Shown here: positions 8,650 to 17,139 of the stretch, piece after piece
Position numbering within the stretch: the stretch's first letter is position 1
How the letters are laid out: each line of letters begins with the position of its first letter
NCBI GenBank assembly: GCA_903909375.1
Contig: CAIVVM010000020.1
Span: forward strand, 79,260-143,259
Direction of reading: 5' to 3'
Origin: an uncultured Alphaproteobacteria bacterium
GTDB lineage: Bacteria > Pseudomonadota > Alphaproteobacteria > Caulobacterales > Caulobacteraceae
Length of the DNA stretch: 64,000 nt
Position numbers and translations under genes: made by a program
Notes under the pieces: generated by a model
The model's input: only the letters and a program-made list of their open reading frames with translations
Databases searched by the model: none
Told to the model about the DNA's origin: nothing

Positions 8650-10337
8650 TATGGTGTCTCCCGGGCGTCCATGTCGGGCGCCACATAGACCCTCAACGTC
8701 ATCGGGTCGCCCTTGGAGTAGTTCAGGCCCTCGATCTTGGCCACTTCCTCGGCCCGGCCGCCGCGCGCCTTCAGCGCGGCGCGGAAGGCGGCCTCCTCGA
8801 GATCCTCGACAATCGCGGGGCGGTTCTCGACCACGGCGCGTGCAGCTTCATCCGGCCCGTCCAGCTCGGTGGCGGTGCCCAGGGCGAAGACCAGACTGGG
8901 CTCGGCGAACCCGGCCACAGCGACGGGCGCCTCGGCCACGCCCTGTCGCGGCAGCAGCCGGTTGTCGCCCATGGCGCGTTCGAGGCGTGCTGATAGCCAT
9001 AACGGTTCCAGGCGCGGCGCCAGGCCCGCCGCCAGCGCGCCATGACCCAGCGCGCCCAGTGTCAGCGCCGCAGCGGTGGCGGCGACGGGGGCCTTGCGGA
9101 TGAACAGTCCGGCGCCGACAAGACCCGCACCGGCCAGCAGACCCGCCGTCAGGGTCGCGGTCCATAGATCGCCCGGGTCTCCGTACAGGGACAGCAGAAA
9201 GACCACCCCGCCAGCCAGCGCCAGGCCAGCCAGAGCGCAGAGGCCGGCGCCGATCCAGCGTGATACCCGCCCGATTGGCTCAGCCAGGGCGCGCGCCGCC
9301 AGCCAGGCCAGGGCGCCATAGGTGGGCAGCGTATAGTGGGGCAGTTTGGTGGGCAGCAGCTCAAACATGATCCAGGTCGGGATCAGCCAGGCCATTGCGA
9401 ACCGCACCCCGGGCTCCTGCCGCCAGCGCCAGGCGCCGATCACCGCCGCAGGCAGCAACAGGGTCATGGGAAAGGCCAGGATCGGCGTCAGCAGGGTGTG
9501 ATAGCCAAACGGTGCGCCATGCGTTTCCTGACCACCGGCCAGCTTGGGCGCCAGGTCGGACCCCACCGCCTGGGACCAGAAGCCTCCGTCGGTGGCGACT
9601 GTCACCGCCCCCGCCCAGGGCCCGACCACCGCCAGTACGATCATCAGACCCCACCACCATTGCATCTGGCCAAGCCAACCCGCGCGACGGTCGGCAATGA
9701 TCAGGGCCACGATCGCAAGCAGGGCCACCATCGGCCCGACCGGTCCCTTTATGAGTGTCGCCAGGGCGATACCGGTCCAGAACAGCCAGACCGCCGCGGA
9801 ACCTGCCGCCGGTCCGCCATTTCGGGCGGAATAGAGCCTGGCCAGGGCGGCCATCGCCAGCGTCGTCACGCCGGCCAGCATGGCGTCGGTCTTGGCAATG
9901 AAGGCCTCGGTTGAGAGCAGGAAGCTGGCCCCCAGCAGGGCGCCGGCCACCAGCGCCGTCCGGGCGTTGAAGAACGCCGCCGCCCCCCAGACGCAGGCCG
10001 CCGCCGCCAGCATCGCGCCCATCAGGGAGGGAATACGGTAGGCCCAGATTTCCCGGGCTTCAGGACTTGAGAAGGTTGAGACGCTGGCCGCCTGTAACCA
10101 GTGAATGCCCACAGGCTTCTTGAAACGGGGCGCATCCTGGAACTGGATGACCACGAAGTCATGGCTCTCCAGCATCTGGGCTGTTGCCTGGGCGAAGCGG
10201 GCTTCGTCCCGGTCCAGTGGCGGCATGGCGATCAGCCCGGGCAAGCCGGCCAGAAAGGCGATCAGGGCCGCAACCGCCGGACCCCGCCAGCCGCCGCTCC
10301 ATTTCGCCATGATGTCGTCCAGCGTCATGCGACTCAA
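8649..10337 (-). CDS. GT39-type membrane glycosyltransferase (ArnT/PMT-like)
   Basis: About 562 residues, hydrophobic throughout, with roughly 11-12 predicted transmembrane helices and a soluble C-terminal domain. The first periplasmic loop carries PLDRDEARFAQA, where Asp-Glu is the catalytic pair of the ArnT/protein-mannosyltransferase superfamily, and then RFKKPVGIHWLQA. These enzymes move a sugar from an undecaprenyl-phosphate carrier onto lipid A, protein or another acceptor in the periplasm. The start is probably the TTG at 10337, because an AAAGGA ribosome site lies about 8 bases before it but about 17 before the ATG at 10328. The divergent GT2 gene only 35 bases away could make the lipid-linked donor. 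Confidence 0.88.
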   Translation of the reverse strand: MSRMTLDDIMAKWSGGWRGPAVAALIAFLAGLPGLIAMPPLDRDEARFAQATAQMLESHDFVVIQFQDAPRFKKPVGIHWLQAASVSTFSSPEAREIWAYRIPSLMGAMLAAAACVWGAAAFFNARTALVAGALLGASFLLSTEAFIAKTDAMLAGVTTLAMAALARLYSARNGGPAAGSAAVWLFWTGIALATLIKGPVGPMVALLAIVALIIADRRAGWLGQMQWWWGLMIVLAVVGPWAGAVTVATDGGFWSQAVGSDLAPKLAGGQETHGAPFGYHTLLTPILAFPMTLLLPAAVIGAWRWRQEPGVRFAMAWLIPTWIMFELLPTKLPHYTLPTYGALAWLAARALAEPIGRVSRWIGAGLCALAGLALAGGVVFLLSLYGDPGDLWTATLTAGLLAGAGLVGAGLFIRKAPVAATAAALTLGALGHGALAAGLAPRLEPLWLSARLERAMGDNRLLPRQGVAEAPVAVAGFAEPSLVFALGTATELDGPDEAARAVVENRPAIVEDLEEAAFRAALKARGGRAEEVAKIEGLNYSKGDPMTLRVYVAPDMDARETP

Positions 10338-10372
10338 ATAGCACGATCCTTTCGCGCGCCGACTTTTCCGCT

Positions 10373-11110
10373 ATGCAGGCAGCCATGGTTTTGGCGCCTG
10401 AAATTTCTGTAGTCGTCCCGGTGTTTGACGAAGCCGGCGCAGCGCCCGGCCTGGCGCGGGAGATCGCGACGGCGTTCGCAGGTCGATCATTCGAAATCCT
10501 GTTCGTGGATGACGCCAGCCGGGATGACACCCGGGCGGCGCTCCATGCCCTGCGCGCCGAGATTCCACAGCTGCGCGTGCTGGCGCACCGGCGTAACTCG
10601 GGACAAAGCCGCGCTATCCGCAGCGGCATCCTTGCCGCCCGTGGCCCGGTGATTGTCACCCTCGATGGCGATGGTCAGAACGACCCTGCGGATGGTCCCG
10701 CCCTGGTGGACGCGCTTGTGGCGGGCGGACCAGAACTGGCCATGGTCGGCGGCGAGCGTGTCAAGCGTCAGGACAGCCAGGCCAAGAAGCTGGCGTCACG
10801 CTTCGGCAACGGCATTCGCAGGCGGCTTCTGCGCGACACGGCCCGCGATACCGGCTGCGGCCTGAAGGCCTTCCGCCGGGAGGCGTTCCTCAGGCTTCCC
10901 TACTTCGACCACATCCACCGCTATCTGCCGGCGTTGATGTTGCGGGAGGGCTATGAAGTGGCGTTCCGGCCGGTCCACCACCGCCACCGGCAGACCGGGC
11001 AGTCGAAATACACCAACCTCGGCCGGCTGATGGCCTCGCTCTCGGACCTGCTCGGCGTCATGTGGCTACAGTCGCGCTCGCGGAACCCAGGCGGCGTCGA
11101 CGAACTCTGA
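10373..11110 (+). CDS. GT2 polyprenyl-phosphate sugar synthase (DPM1-like)
   Basis: 245 residues resembling dolichol-phosphate mannose synthase. VVVPVFDEAG lies near 13-22, FVDDASRDDT near 44-53, the DGDGQNDP metal motif near 97-104, and the C-terminal conserved TGCGLKAFRREAF and HRYLPALMLREGYEV segments follow. It lacks the extra C-terminal membrane helices of ArnC/GtrB, so it is a soluble, DPM1-type form. It likely loads a hexose onto undecaprenyl phosphate for the divergent GT39 enzyme, which is inferred from adjacency. The start could also be the ATG at 10385; neither has a strong ribosome site. The divergent promoters must overlap, given the 35-base spacing. Confidence 0.88.
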   Translation: MQAAMVLAPEISVVVPVFDEAGAAPGLAREIATAFAGRSFEILFVDDASRDDTRAALHALRAEIPQLRVLAHRRNSGQSRAIRSGILAARGPVIVTLDGDGQNDPADGPALVDALVAGGPELAMVGGERVKRQDSQAKKLASRFGNGIRRRLLRDTARDTGCGLKAFRREAFLRLPYFDHIHRYLPALMLREGYEVAFRPVHHRHRQTGQSKYTNLGRLMASLSDLLGVMWLQSRSRNPGGVDEL

Positions 11111-11260
11111 GTTCACGCGGTCAGGTCAGGTCAAGGCGGACAGGATCAGGGTCACGACGGCGACATCGATGAAGCGGGACAGAAGGAGCAGCATGGGCAG
11201 GTCCGTGGTCGCGGGATGCAAACACGGTTAAGCAAGAGTTGCGCCACAGGATGTCCCGGT

Positions 11261-11575
11261 ATGGCCCTCTTCTTCGACGCCCCCTGGTTTGACGGAAAAC
11301 TCGCTGAGCGCGGCCTGTCCCGCGGCGTAATGGCCGCCATTTCGGGCTTGAGCGAGGATCAGCTCATCCTGGTCTTCAAGGATCAGATGGAACTTTCCGC
11401 CGGGCAGGTGGCGGCCTTTGCCGAGTTGCTGGGCGTTTCGCCTGCAGAGGTGGCCAACCGTGCAGGCGTTTCTACGCCCACCCCCCGGGCTTCGTCACAG
11501 GATGCGCAGATCGCCGCGCTGGAACAACGACTGGCTGTGCTGGAGGCCGAGGTTGCGCGCCTGAAGGGCGGTTAG
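11261..11575 (+). CDS. Small helix-turn-helix protein with C-terminal coiled coil
   Basis: 104 residues from the ATG at 11261 (MALFFDAPWF). Residues about 14-62 (LAERGLSRGVMAAISGLSED, then MELSAGQVAAFAELLGVSPAEVANRAG) look like a Cro/XRE-type helical DNA-binding fold. After a Pro/Ser-rich linker, residues about 82-103 (AQIAALEQRLAVLEAEVARL) form a clear heptad coiled coil that would allow dimers. The function is unknown, and a local regulator is the natural guess. Its TAG stop overlaps the TAA stop of the gene on the other strand by three bases. A start at 11216 would add 15 residues with no ribosome site. Confidence 0.72.
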   Translation: MALFFDAPWFDGKLAERGLSRGVMAAISGLSEDQLILVFKDQMELSAGQVAAFAELLGVSPAEVANRAGVSTPTPRASSQDAQIAALEQRLAVLEAEVARLKGG

Positions 11576-11901
11576 ATGTCGCGGCTGCGGCGGCCCTGCC
11601 GGGCGCGACGGTCCCAGGATCCGGACCATTCAATGCGGCTGTAGGCGCTGCGCGCCCGCTCCAGGAGGGAGGCGCCCGCCCGAAGGCCGCGCCGTTCGCC
11701 ATGCTGACCGAGAAGCTGGGCGACATAGCCGCTGTCCACATCGCGGCGCTCCTGACGGAACCCGGCTGAGCCGCTCACCTTTTGGGATGTGGCCGGCAGA
11801 CCGGTGGGGGAGACCTCGAAGGTCTCGTCGACGGGCGAGTCCTCGTAGCTCGCCGCTTTTCGCGCCGAGACCGCCCGACGGATGCGGTCAATGCGGGACA
11901 T
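11572..11901 (-). CDS. Hypothetical basic protein next to phaR
   Basis: 109 residues, rich in arginine and serine, with no recognisable domain. A GAGG ribosome site lies just upstream, and the second ATG (11901) fits it better than the first (11904). The C-terminal half (YVAQLLGQHGERRGLRAGAS, then AYSRIEWSGSWDRRARQGRR) has the look of a conserved region, while the N-terminus is low in complexity. It lies 35 bases downstream of phaR on the same strand and could be co-transcribed with it. That link suggests, but does not show, a role around polyhydroxyalkanoate granules. I do not recognise the family. Confidence 0.6.
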   Translation of the reverse strand: MSRIDRIRRAVSARKAASYEDSPVDETFEVSPTGLPATSQKVSGSAGFRQERRDVDSGYVAQLLGQHGERRGLRAGASLLERARSAYSRIEWSGSWDRRARQGRRSRDI

Positions 11902-11936
11902 CATACCTCACAGGCTGCAATGGACGGGCCACAACC

Positions 11937-12545
11937 TCAGCCCTTTGCCAGTTTGTCCAGCTGCGCCTGCATGTCGGACATCTGCTTGCGCAACAGGTTC
12001 AGCGCCTCGTCGGCGGCAGGCTCAGGTTTTGGCGGCGGCGCAGGCGCCGGCTGTTCGTTTCGCGCAAGAGGCGCATAGGCGAATGGCGAGAACATTTTCA
12101 TCGCCTTGTCGAACAGCTGCAGATTCTGGCGGATCTGTTCCTCGTAGGCGCCTGTCGACTGGCCGAGGCTGGAGAACTGGGTCCGCATCCGCTCCTGCTG
12201 TTGGGTGAAGCTTGACAACGACAGCTCCAGATAGCTGGGCAGAAAGGCCTGCATCGAGTTGCCGTAGAAACCGATCAATTGCCGCAGGAACTCGATCGGC
12301 AACAGGCTTTGCCCCTGGCTTTCTTCCTCGAAAATGATCTGGGTCAGGACCGTGCGGGTGATGTCATCGTTGGTCTTGGCGTCATAGACGACGAAATCGA
12401 CGCCCTGCTTTACCATTTCCGACAGGTGTTCGAGGGTCACGTAGCTGGAGGACGCGGTGTTGTAGAGCCGCCGGTTGGCGTACTTCTTGATGACCACGCG
12501 TTCCCCCGGATTGACGCCGCCGCCGGTCGCTTGAGTGTCGGCCAT
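11937..12545 (-). CDS. phaR: Polyhydroxyalkanoate synthesis repressor PhaR
   Basis: 202 residues. The N-terminal PHB/PHA accumulation regulator DNA-binding domain is plain: VVIKKYANRRLYNTASSSYV, then LEHLSEMVKQGVDFVVYDAK and DDITRTVLTQIIFEEE. The PHB-binding helical region follows (about 80-150), then a Pro/Ala-rich linker and a C-terminal amphipathic helix. PhaR represses phasin and its own gene and is released when it binds polyhydroxyalkanoate. An AAGGA ribosome site lies 7 bases before the ATG. A perfect CTGC-N3-GCAG operator lies 49 bases upstream, in the gap shared with the divergent phaA. Confidence 0.96.
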   Translation of the reverse strand: MADTQATGGGVNPGERVVIKKYANRRLYNTASSSYVTLEHLSEMVKQGVDFVVYDAKTNDDITRTVLTQIIFEEESQGQSLLPIEFLRQLIGFYGNSMQAFLPSYLELSLSSFTQQQERMRTQFSSLGQSTGAYEEQIRQNLQLFDKAMKMFSPFAYAPLARNEQPAPAPPPKPEPAADEALNLLRKQMSDMQAQLDKLAKG

Positions 12546-12593
12546 CGTTGATCCTTGTTCCCGGGCCTGATGGCGCGCCCCGCCGACCCGTTT

Positions 12594-12604
12594 CTGCGGC
12601 GCAG
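12594..12604. promoter_or_regulatory. PhaR operator CTGC-N3-GCAG
   Basis: CTGCGGCGCAG is a perfect match to the CTGC-N3-GCAG half-site palindrome described for PhaR of Rhodobacter and Paracoccus. It sits in the 181-base gap between divergent phaR (start 12545) and phaA (start 12727), much closer to phaR. Autorepression of phaR is therefore the simplest reading, and control of phaA is possible but its start is 122 bases away. The sequence match is seen directly; the regulation is established for the family and inferred here. Confidence 0.75.
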
Positions 12605-12726
12605 TATCGCGGATGCGAGCGCTTTAGCAAATGCCCTCAAATCAATTGCGTGGCGGCCTTGCCCTCTGGGGACGCGCGGTCGATAAATGGTCCAACAAGG
12701 CCACAAAAGAACGTCAGGGATCCGCC

Positions 12727-13902
12727 ATGAGCGACATCGTCATCGTTTCCGCAGCCCGCACGCCGGTGGGATCCTTCAACGGCGCGCTCTCCGGTCTTCC
12801 CGCCCATGAATTGGGGCGGATCGCCATTCAGGCTGCGGTTGAACGCGCCGGGATCACGGCGGCTGACGTCGACGAGGTGATCATGGGCCAGGTCCTGCAG
12901 GCTGGCGCAGGTCAGGGCCCGGCCCGGCAGGCGGCCGTGAACGCCGGCATCCCCAACGCCAGCCCCGCATGGAGCCTGAACCAGCTCTGCGGTTCCGGGC
13001 TTCGCGCCATCGCACTGGCCGCCCAGCAGATCAGCGATGGTTCTGCCGACATCGTAGTCGCCGGCGGTCAGGAGAGCATGAGCCAATCGCCCCACGCCGC
13101 ACACATCCGCAACGGCCAGAAGATGGGCGACCTGGGCTTCGTCGACACCATGATCAAGGACGGCCTGTGGGATGCCTTCCACGGCTATCACATGGGCCAG
13201 ACGGCGGAGAACATCGCCAGCCGCTGGCAGATCACCCGCGGTGATCAGGACGCCTTCGCCGTCGCCTCCCAGAACAAGGCCGAGGCCGCGCAGAAGGCCG
13301 GCAAGTTCGCGGGAGAGATTGCGCCGGTCACGATCAAGGGTCGGAAGGGCGATACGGTTGTCGATCAGGATGAGTACATCCGCCACGGGGCCACGCTGGA
13401 GAGCGTCTCGGGCCTGAAGCCTGCCTTCAACAAGGAAGGCACAGTCACGGCGGCCAACGCCTCCGGCCTGAACGACGGCGCCGCGGCCATGGTGCTGATG
13501 ACGGCCGCAGAAGCGAAGAAACGCGGCCTGACACCGTTGGCCCGGATCGCCTCATGGGCCAATGCCGGTGTTGATCCGGAGATCATGGGCACCGGGCCGA
13601 TCCCGGCAAGCCGCAAGGCGCTGGAGCGCGCCGGCTGGACGGTCGCCGATCTGGATCTTGTGGAATCCAACGAGGCGTTCGCGGCGCAGTCGATCTGCGT
13701 TGTGCGCGACCTGGGTCTCGACCCGGCCAAGGTAAACGTGAACGGCGGCGCCATCGCGATCGGTCATCCCATCGGCGCCTCCGGAGCCCGGATCCTGACG
13801 ACGCTGCTGCATGAGATGAAGCGCACGGGCGCATCAAAAGGCCTGGCCACGCTGTGTGTCGGTGGCGGTATGGGCGTGGCCATGTGCGTCGAGAAGATCT
13901 GA
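12727..13902 (+). CDS. phaA: Acetyl-CoA acetyltransferase (beta-ketothiolase)
   Basis: 391 residues, standard for the biosynthetic thiolase that condenses two acetyl-CoA to acetoacetyl-CoA, the first step of polyhydroxybutyrate synthesis. The acyl-accepting Cys88 is in [10 protein letters not shown], the catalytic histidine in [17 protein letters not shown], and the second cysteine in [12 protein letters not shown] near the C-terminus. The ATG at 12727 has an AGGGA ribosome site; an upstream TTG-type extension is not needed. phaB follows after 48 bases on the same strand. The polymerase gene phaC is not in the window, as is common in alphaproteobacteria. Confidence 0.96.
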   Translation: MSDIVIVSAARTPVGSFNGALSGLPAHELGRIAIQAAVERAGITAADVDEVIMGQVLQAGAGQGPARQAAVNAGIPNASPAWSLNQLCGSGLRAIALAAQQISDGSADIVVAGGQESMSQSPHAAHIRNGQKMGDLGFVDTMIKDGLWDAFHGYHMGQTAENIASRWQITRGDQDAFAVASQNKAEAAQKAGKFAGEIAPVTIKGRKGDTVVDQDEYIRHGATLESVSGLKPAFNKEGTVTAANASGLNDGAAAMVLMTAAEAKKRGLTPLARIASWANAGVDPEIMGTGPIPASRKALERAGWTVADLDLVESNEAFAAQSICVVRDLGLDPAKVNVNGGAIAIGHPIGASGARILTTLLHEMKRTGASKGLATLCVGGGMGVAMCVEKI

Positions 13903-13950
13903 ACACCTAGACCCGGATCAACCGGCGTCGGCGACAAGGGAGTTTGAGGC

Positions 13951-14676
13951 ATGGCCAGGGTTGCGTTTGTCACCGGGGGAACCCGGGGCATTGGGCGGGC
14001 GATCTGCGAACGTTTGAAGGCGGATGGTATCCTGGTGGCTGCGGGCTACTCCGGCAACGATGCAGCGGCGAAAGCCTGCGCCCGCGAGCTGGGCGTGATG
14101 GTCGTGAAGGGCAATGTCGGTAACTTCGCAGACTGCAAGGCCGCCGTGGATGCGGTGACCGCTGAACTCGGCCCGATCGATATTCTGGTGAATAACGCCG
14201 GCATCACCCGCGATGGTGTGTTCCACCGCATGACCTCCGAACAGTGGAGCGAGGTGATCCGCGTCAACATGGACTCCCTGTTCAATATGACCCGTCAGGT
14301 CATTGAAGGCATGCGTGAGCGCGAGTGGGGCCGGATCATCAATATCTCCTCGATCAACGGTCAGAAGGGCCAGATCGGCCAGACCAACTATTCAGCGGCC
14401 AAGGCGGGCGTCATTGGCTTTACCAAGGCTTTGGCGCTGGAGAACGCGAGGAAGGGCGTTACGGTCAACTGCGTTGCACCCGGCTACATCGACACCGAGA
14501 TGGTGCAGGCGGTGCCACCCAAGGTGCTGGAATCGATCATTGGCCAGATCCCCGCCGGTCGCCTCGGCAGCGGGGAGGAGATCGCCGATACGGTGTCGTT
14601 CCTGGCCGGTGAACGGGCGGCGTACGTGACCGGCACCACACTTTCGCTCAATGGCGGCCAATACCTGGTCGGGTGA
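13951..14676 (+). CDS. phaB: Acetoacetyl-CoA reductase (NADPH)
   Basis: 241 residues, classical short-chain dehydrogenase. The cofactor loop is VTGGTRGIGRAI (about 7-18), NNAG is at 81-84, Ser133/Ser134 are in NISSINGQ, and the catalytic Tyr147-x3-Lys151 lies in YSAAK. RxT-type residues and the HRMTSEQWSEVIRVNMDSLFNMTRQV segment match PhaB, which reduces acetoacetyl-CoA to (R)-3-hydroxybutyryl-CoA. It follows phaA as in the usual phaAB operon. FabG is the main alternative by fold, but the neighbourhood with phaA and phaR decides for PhaB. Confidence 0.94.
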   Translation: MARVAFVTGGTRGIGRAICERLKADGILVAAGYSGNDAAAKACARELGVMVVKGNVGNFADCKAAVDAVTAELGPIDILVNNAGITRDGVFHRMTSEQWSEVIRVNMDSLFNMTRQVIEGMREREWGRIINISSINGQKGQIGQTNYSAAKAGVIGFTKALALENARKGVTVNCVAPGYIDTEMVQAVPPKVLESIIGQIPAGRLGSGEEIADTVSFLAGERAAYVTGTTLSLNGGQYLVG

Positions 14677-14731
14677 AGACCGTCGCCCGGTCCAAAAAGC
14701 GCCCCGATCAAAGCGCATCTGCTCGTCCGAC

Positions 14732-15496
14732 ATGATGAGTTCTTGGATGGCGCACGGGCGAACCCTTTGCGCAGTGGTGCTCGGCGCCGCTGCGCTGGGT
14801 CTGGCCTTGCCGGCAATTGCCGGGCCGACGGAGCGGGTTCGCGAGAGCCTGTTCCGCCGTCAGGTTGGCGAGGCGGCGGGACCGCCGCTGGCGCGCTATG
14901 TCTCCGAGCAGGGTCGGGTCTTTATTCTTGATCGCAGCCAGCCGGTCCCGATGCTGAAGTTCGAGGACAGTCCCGAGGTCTGGGCGCTGCAACCTTCGCC
15001 CGCGCCGCGCGGTGATCTGATCTACAAGAACGATCTGGGCGAGCCGGTTCTGCGGGCCACCCGTCTTGGCGGCTACACCCTGTTTACCGATGCTCGTCCC
15101 AGTGGGGAGGCGGTGTCACTGATCGGCGGGGCGTCGCCGTTGCGTCTCATGGGACTCAGCCCCCAGGCATTGGGCGAATGGCTGCTACAGGCATCCGTGC
15201 GCTCCGGTCGGGCCGCGCGGCGGCCTGTGATTTTCGAAGCTGAGGCTACGCCCGCGTCCGCGGCGCTTATCGCTGACGCGGCCACCGTCGTCAGCGTGGC
15301 CTTCCTCAAGATGGCTGGACGTGACAAGGACAGGGCCCATCTTTCCCGGGTCGCCAGGGTGCAGTTCACCTCGGGCAACGCCGTCTCCGCCACTCTGGGC
15401 AATGGCGTATTGCAAGTGGTGGTCGCGCCATCCCGGGGCATGGCGGGCCGCCCGTCGTCCGACAAGCTGGAACGTCTGCTGCGAAGTGCGAAGTAG
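14732..15496 (+). CDS. Exported protein, probably DUF4908 family
   Basis: About 254 residues. Residues 7-30 (HGRTLCAVVLGAAALGLALP, then AIAG) form a signal peptide with probable cleavage after AIA. The mature part has no catalytic motif that I know. It contains RYVSEQGRVFILDRS and a stretch beginning GDLIYKNDLGEPVLRATRLGG, ending with a domain that includes VRSGRAARRPVIFEAEATPA and GRDKDRAHLSRVARVQ. I recall a similar alphaproteobacterial family (DUF4908), but this is from memory. The start is uncertain: three ATGs (14732, 14735, 14747) have no strong ribosome site. It follows phaB by about 55 bases, so it may share the transcript. Confidence 0.72.
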   Translation: MMSSWMAHGRTLCAVVLGAAALGLALPAIAGPTERVRESLFRRQVGEAAGPPLARYVSEQGRVFILDRSQPVPMLKFEDSPEVWALQPSPAPRGDLIYKNDLGEPVLRATRLGGYTLFTDARPSGEAVSLIGGASPLRLMGLSPQALGEWLLQASVRSGRAARRPVIFEAEATPASAALIADAATVVSVAFLKMAGRDKDRAHLSRVARVQFTSGNAVSATLGNGVLQVVVAPSRGMAGRPSSDKLERLLRSAK

Positions 15497-15499
15497 ACC

Positions 15500-16261
15500 T
15501 TAGCCCTTGAAGTTGTCCTTGGCCGCCCGCACTGCCGCGAAGGCCAGAGCGTCAGGCTGACCGTTAGCCCCGATCCGGTTCGCCAGGGCTGGCGCCCTCA
15601 GAAACGGGTTTGTCGCCTTTTCCAGCCCGATGGTGGTGGGCACGGTCCACTCGTCACGCTCGCGCGCCGCAAAGATCGCCTCGGCGCGGGTCTTCAACGC
15701 GGCCCCATCATCGACAGAGAGCGCGAAACGGGCGTTGGAGGCGGTGTACTCATGGGCGCAGTAGACCCGGGTGTCATCGGGCAGGGCGGCCAGCCGCTGC
15801 AGGCTGTCCCACATCTGCTCCGGCGTACCCTCGAAAAGCCGTCCGCATCCCAGCGCAAACAGGGTGTCGCCCACGAAAGCTACCCGATCGGTGGGATCGT
15901 AGAAGGCGATATGGCCCAGCGTATGGCCGCCGCTCTCGATCACCTGAAACCGGGTCTCGCCAAGCTCGACAACGTCGCCACCCGCCACCTCGCGGTCCAG
16001 TGGCGCAATCCGCGTGACCTCCGGCGGGCCAACAATCGTGCATCCGGTCATCGCCTTGATGTCGGCATTGCCGCCGGCGTGGTCCGGGTGCCAATGCGTG
16101 TTGAGGATCATGTCCAGCTCCCAGCCCAGATCGTCCAGCTCACGCAGGATCGCGCCCGCGTCGGGGGTATCGATGCAGGCGGTCTTGCCACTGGCCTCGT
16201 CGCGGATCAGGAACCCGTAGTTGTCCGAGAGGCAGGCGAACTGGTGAATGGTGAGCGGCAT
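15500..16261 (-). CDS. gloB: Hydroxyacylglutathione hydrolase (glyoxalase II)
   Basis: 253 residues from the ATG at 16261 (MPLTIHQFACLSDNYGFLIR), matching the family N-terminus; the longer open frame adds a basic non-family tail. It hydrolyses S-lactoylglutathione to lactate and glutathione in methylglyoxal detoxification. The metallo-beta-lactamase fold metal site THWHPDH is at 55-61. GHTLGHIAFY, FVGDTLFALGCGRLFEGTPEQM and YCAHEYTASNARFA complete the two-metal and glutathione-binding signature. It is divergent from a methyltransferase gene 70 bases away and convergent with the exported protein upstream. Confidence 0.95.
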   Translation of the reverse strand: MPLTIHQFACLSDNYGFLIRDEASGKTACIDTPDAGAILRELDDLGWELDMILNTHWHPDHAGGNADIKAMTGCTIVGPPEVTRIAPLDREVAGGDVVELGETRFQVIESGGHTLGHIAFYDPTDRVAFVGDTLFALGCGRLFEGTPEQMWDSLQRLAALPDDTRVYCAHEYTASNARFALSVDDGAALKTRAEAIFAARERDEWTVPTTIGLEKATNPFLRAPALANRIGANGQPDALAFAAVRAAKDNFKG

Positions 16262-16331
16262 GGCAGGTCTCCCGGAACGTCCATATCGATTTAGGCTGGT
16301 CGAGACGCCCCGTCGAGCATAGCCATCACCC

Positions 16332-17096
16332 ATGCGCCGCGACGTTCTCGAGCTTCGTCAGTTCTACGCCTCCGACCTGGGCCGTGCGGCCAGGGCCATG
16401 GTCGAGCGAAAGCTGAGCGAGGCATGGGGCGACACCCATGGGCTGGACGTGCTGGCGCTGGGCTACGCCACGCCCTTCATCACACCCTTTCGCGCGCGCG
16501 CGCGCCGCGTGGTCGCCGCCATGCCGGCCCAGCAGGGAGTCGAGGTCTGGCCCGCCGACGGTCCGATCCTGTCGACGTTGACGCCGGAAGATGTGCTGCC
16601 CTTCACCAACGCCCTGTTCGACCGGATTCTGGTGGTGCACGGGCTGGAGGAAAGCACCGATCCTGTCGGCTATCTGCGCGAAGTCTGGCGTGTGCTGGCG
16701 CCATCGGGCCGGGCTATCATTACCGTCGCCTCGCGGACCGGGCTTTGGGCCAACACCGAACGCACCCCCTTCGGCCACGGGAGGCCCTACACCCGTGGCC
16801 AGTTGGCCGATCTGATGCGGGAGGCGGATCTGGAGCCCTCGGGCTGGACGCGCGCCCTGTATGTGCCGCCGGTCGGCTGGATGGCGCGGTGGGCCGACGG
16901 TTTCGAGCAGGCCGGGTCCCGGCTGTGGCCGGGGTTTGCCGGACTGCTGCTGATGGAATGCACCAAACAGACCTTCGCTGTGAAACCAAAAGGCTCCCGA
17001 TCCGTTGTCCGGACCGTTCGCCCGGTGCTGGCGCCGTCGCCGGCCGGAACCGCGCGGCGCGGACAACGCTTGGCGCCGCCGCCCGGAAGGTCTTAG
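16332..17096 (+). CDS. Class I SAM-dependent methyltransferase, unknown substrate
   Basis: 254 residues with a methyltransferase-11-like core. LDVLALGYATPF (about 36-47) stands in for the SAM-binding glycine motif, FDRILVVHGLEES is the motif IV region, and EVWRVLAPSGRAIITVASR is a typical strand-loop of small-molecule or lipid methyltransferases. The C-terminal 45 residues are basic and proline-rich. Motif I is unusual in lacking the usual DxGxGxG run, having ALGYATPF instead. It is divergent from gloB, so a shared regulatory region is likely. The family is clear, the substrate is not. Confidence 0.8.
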   Translation: MRRDVLELRQFYASDLGRAARAMVERKLSEAWGDTHGLDVLALGYATPFITPFRARARRVVAAMPAQQGVEVWPADGPILSTLTPEDVLPFTNALFDRILVVHGLEESTDPVGYLREVWRVLAPSGRAIITVASRTGLWANTERTPFGHGRPYTRGQLADLMREADLEPSGWTRALYVPPVGWMARWADGFEQAGSRLWPGFAGLLLMECTKQTFAVKPKGSRSVVRTVRPVLAPSPAGTARRGQRLAPPPGRS

Positions 17097-17139
17097 CTAC
17101 ACGTCCTGACTTTTCCTCGAACCGGAGGCGCGACGACCC

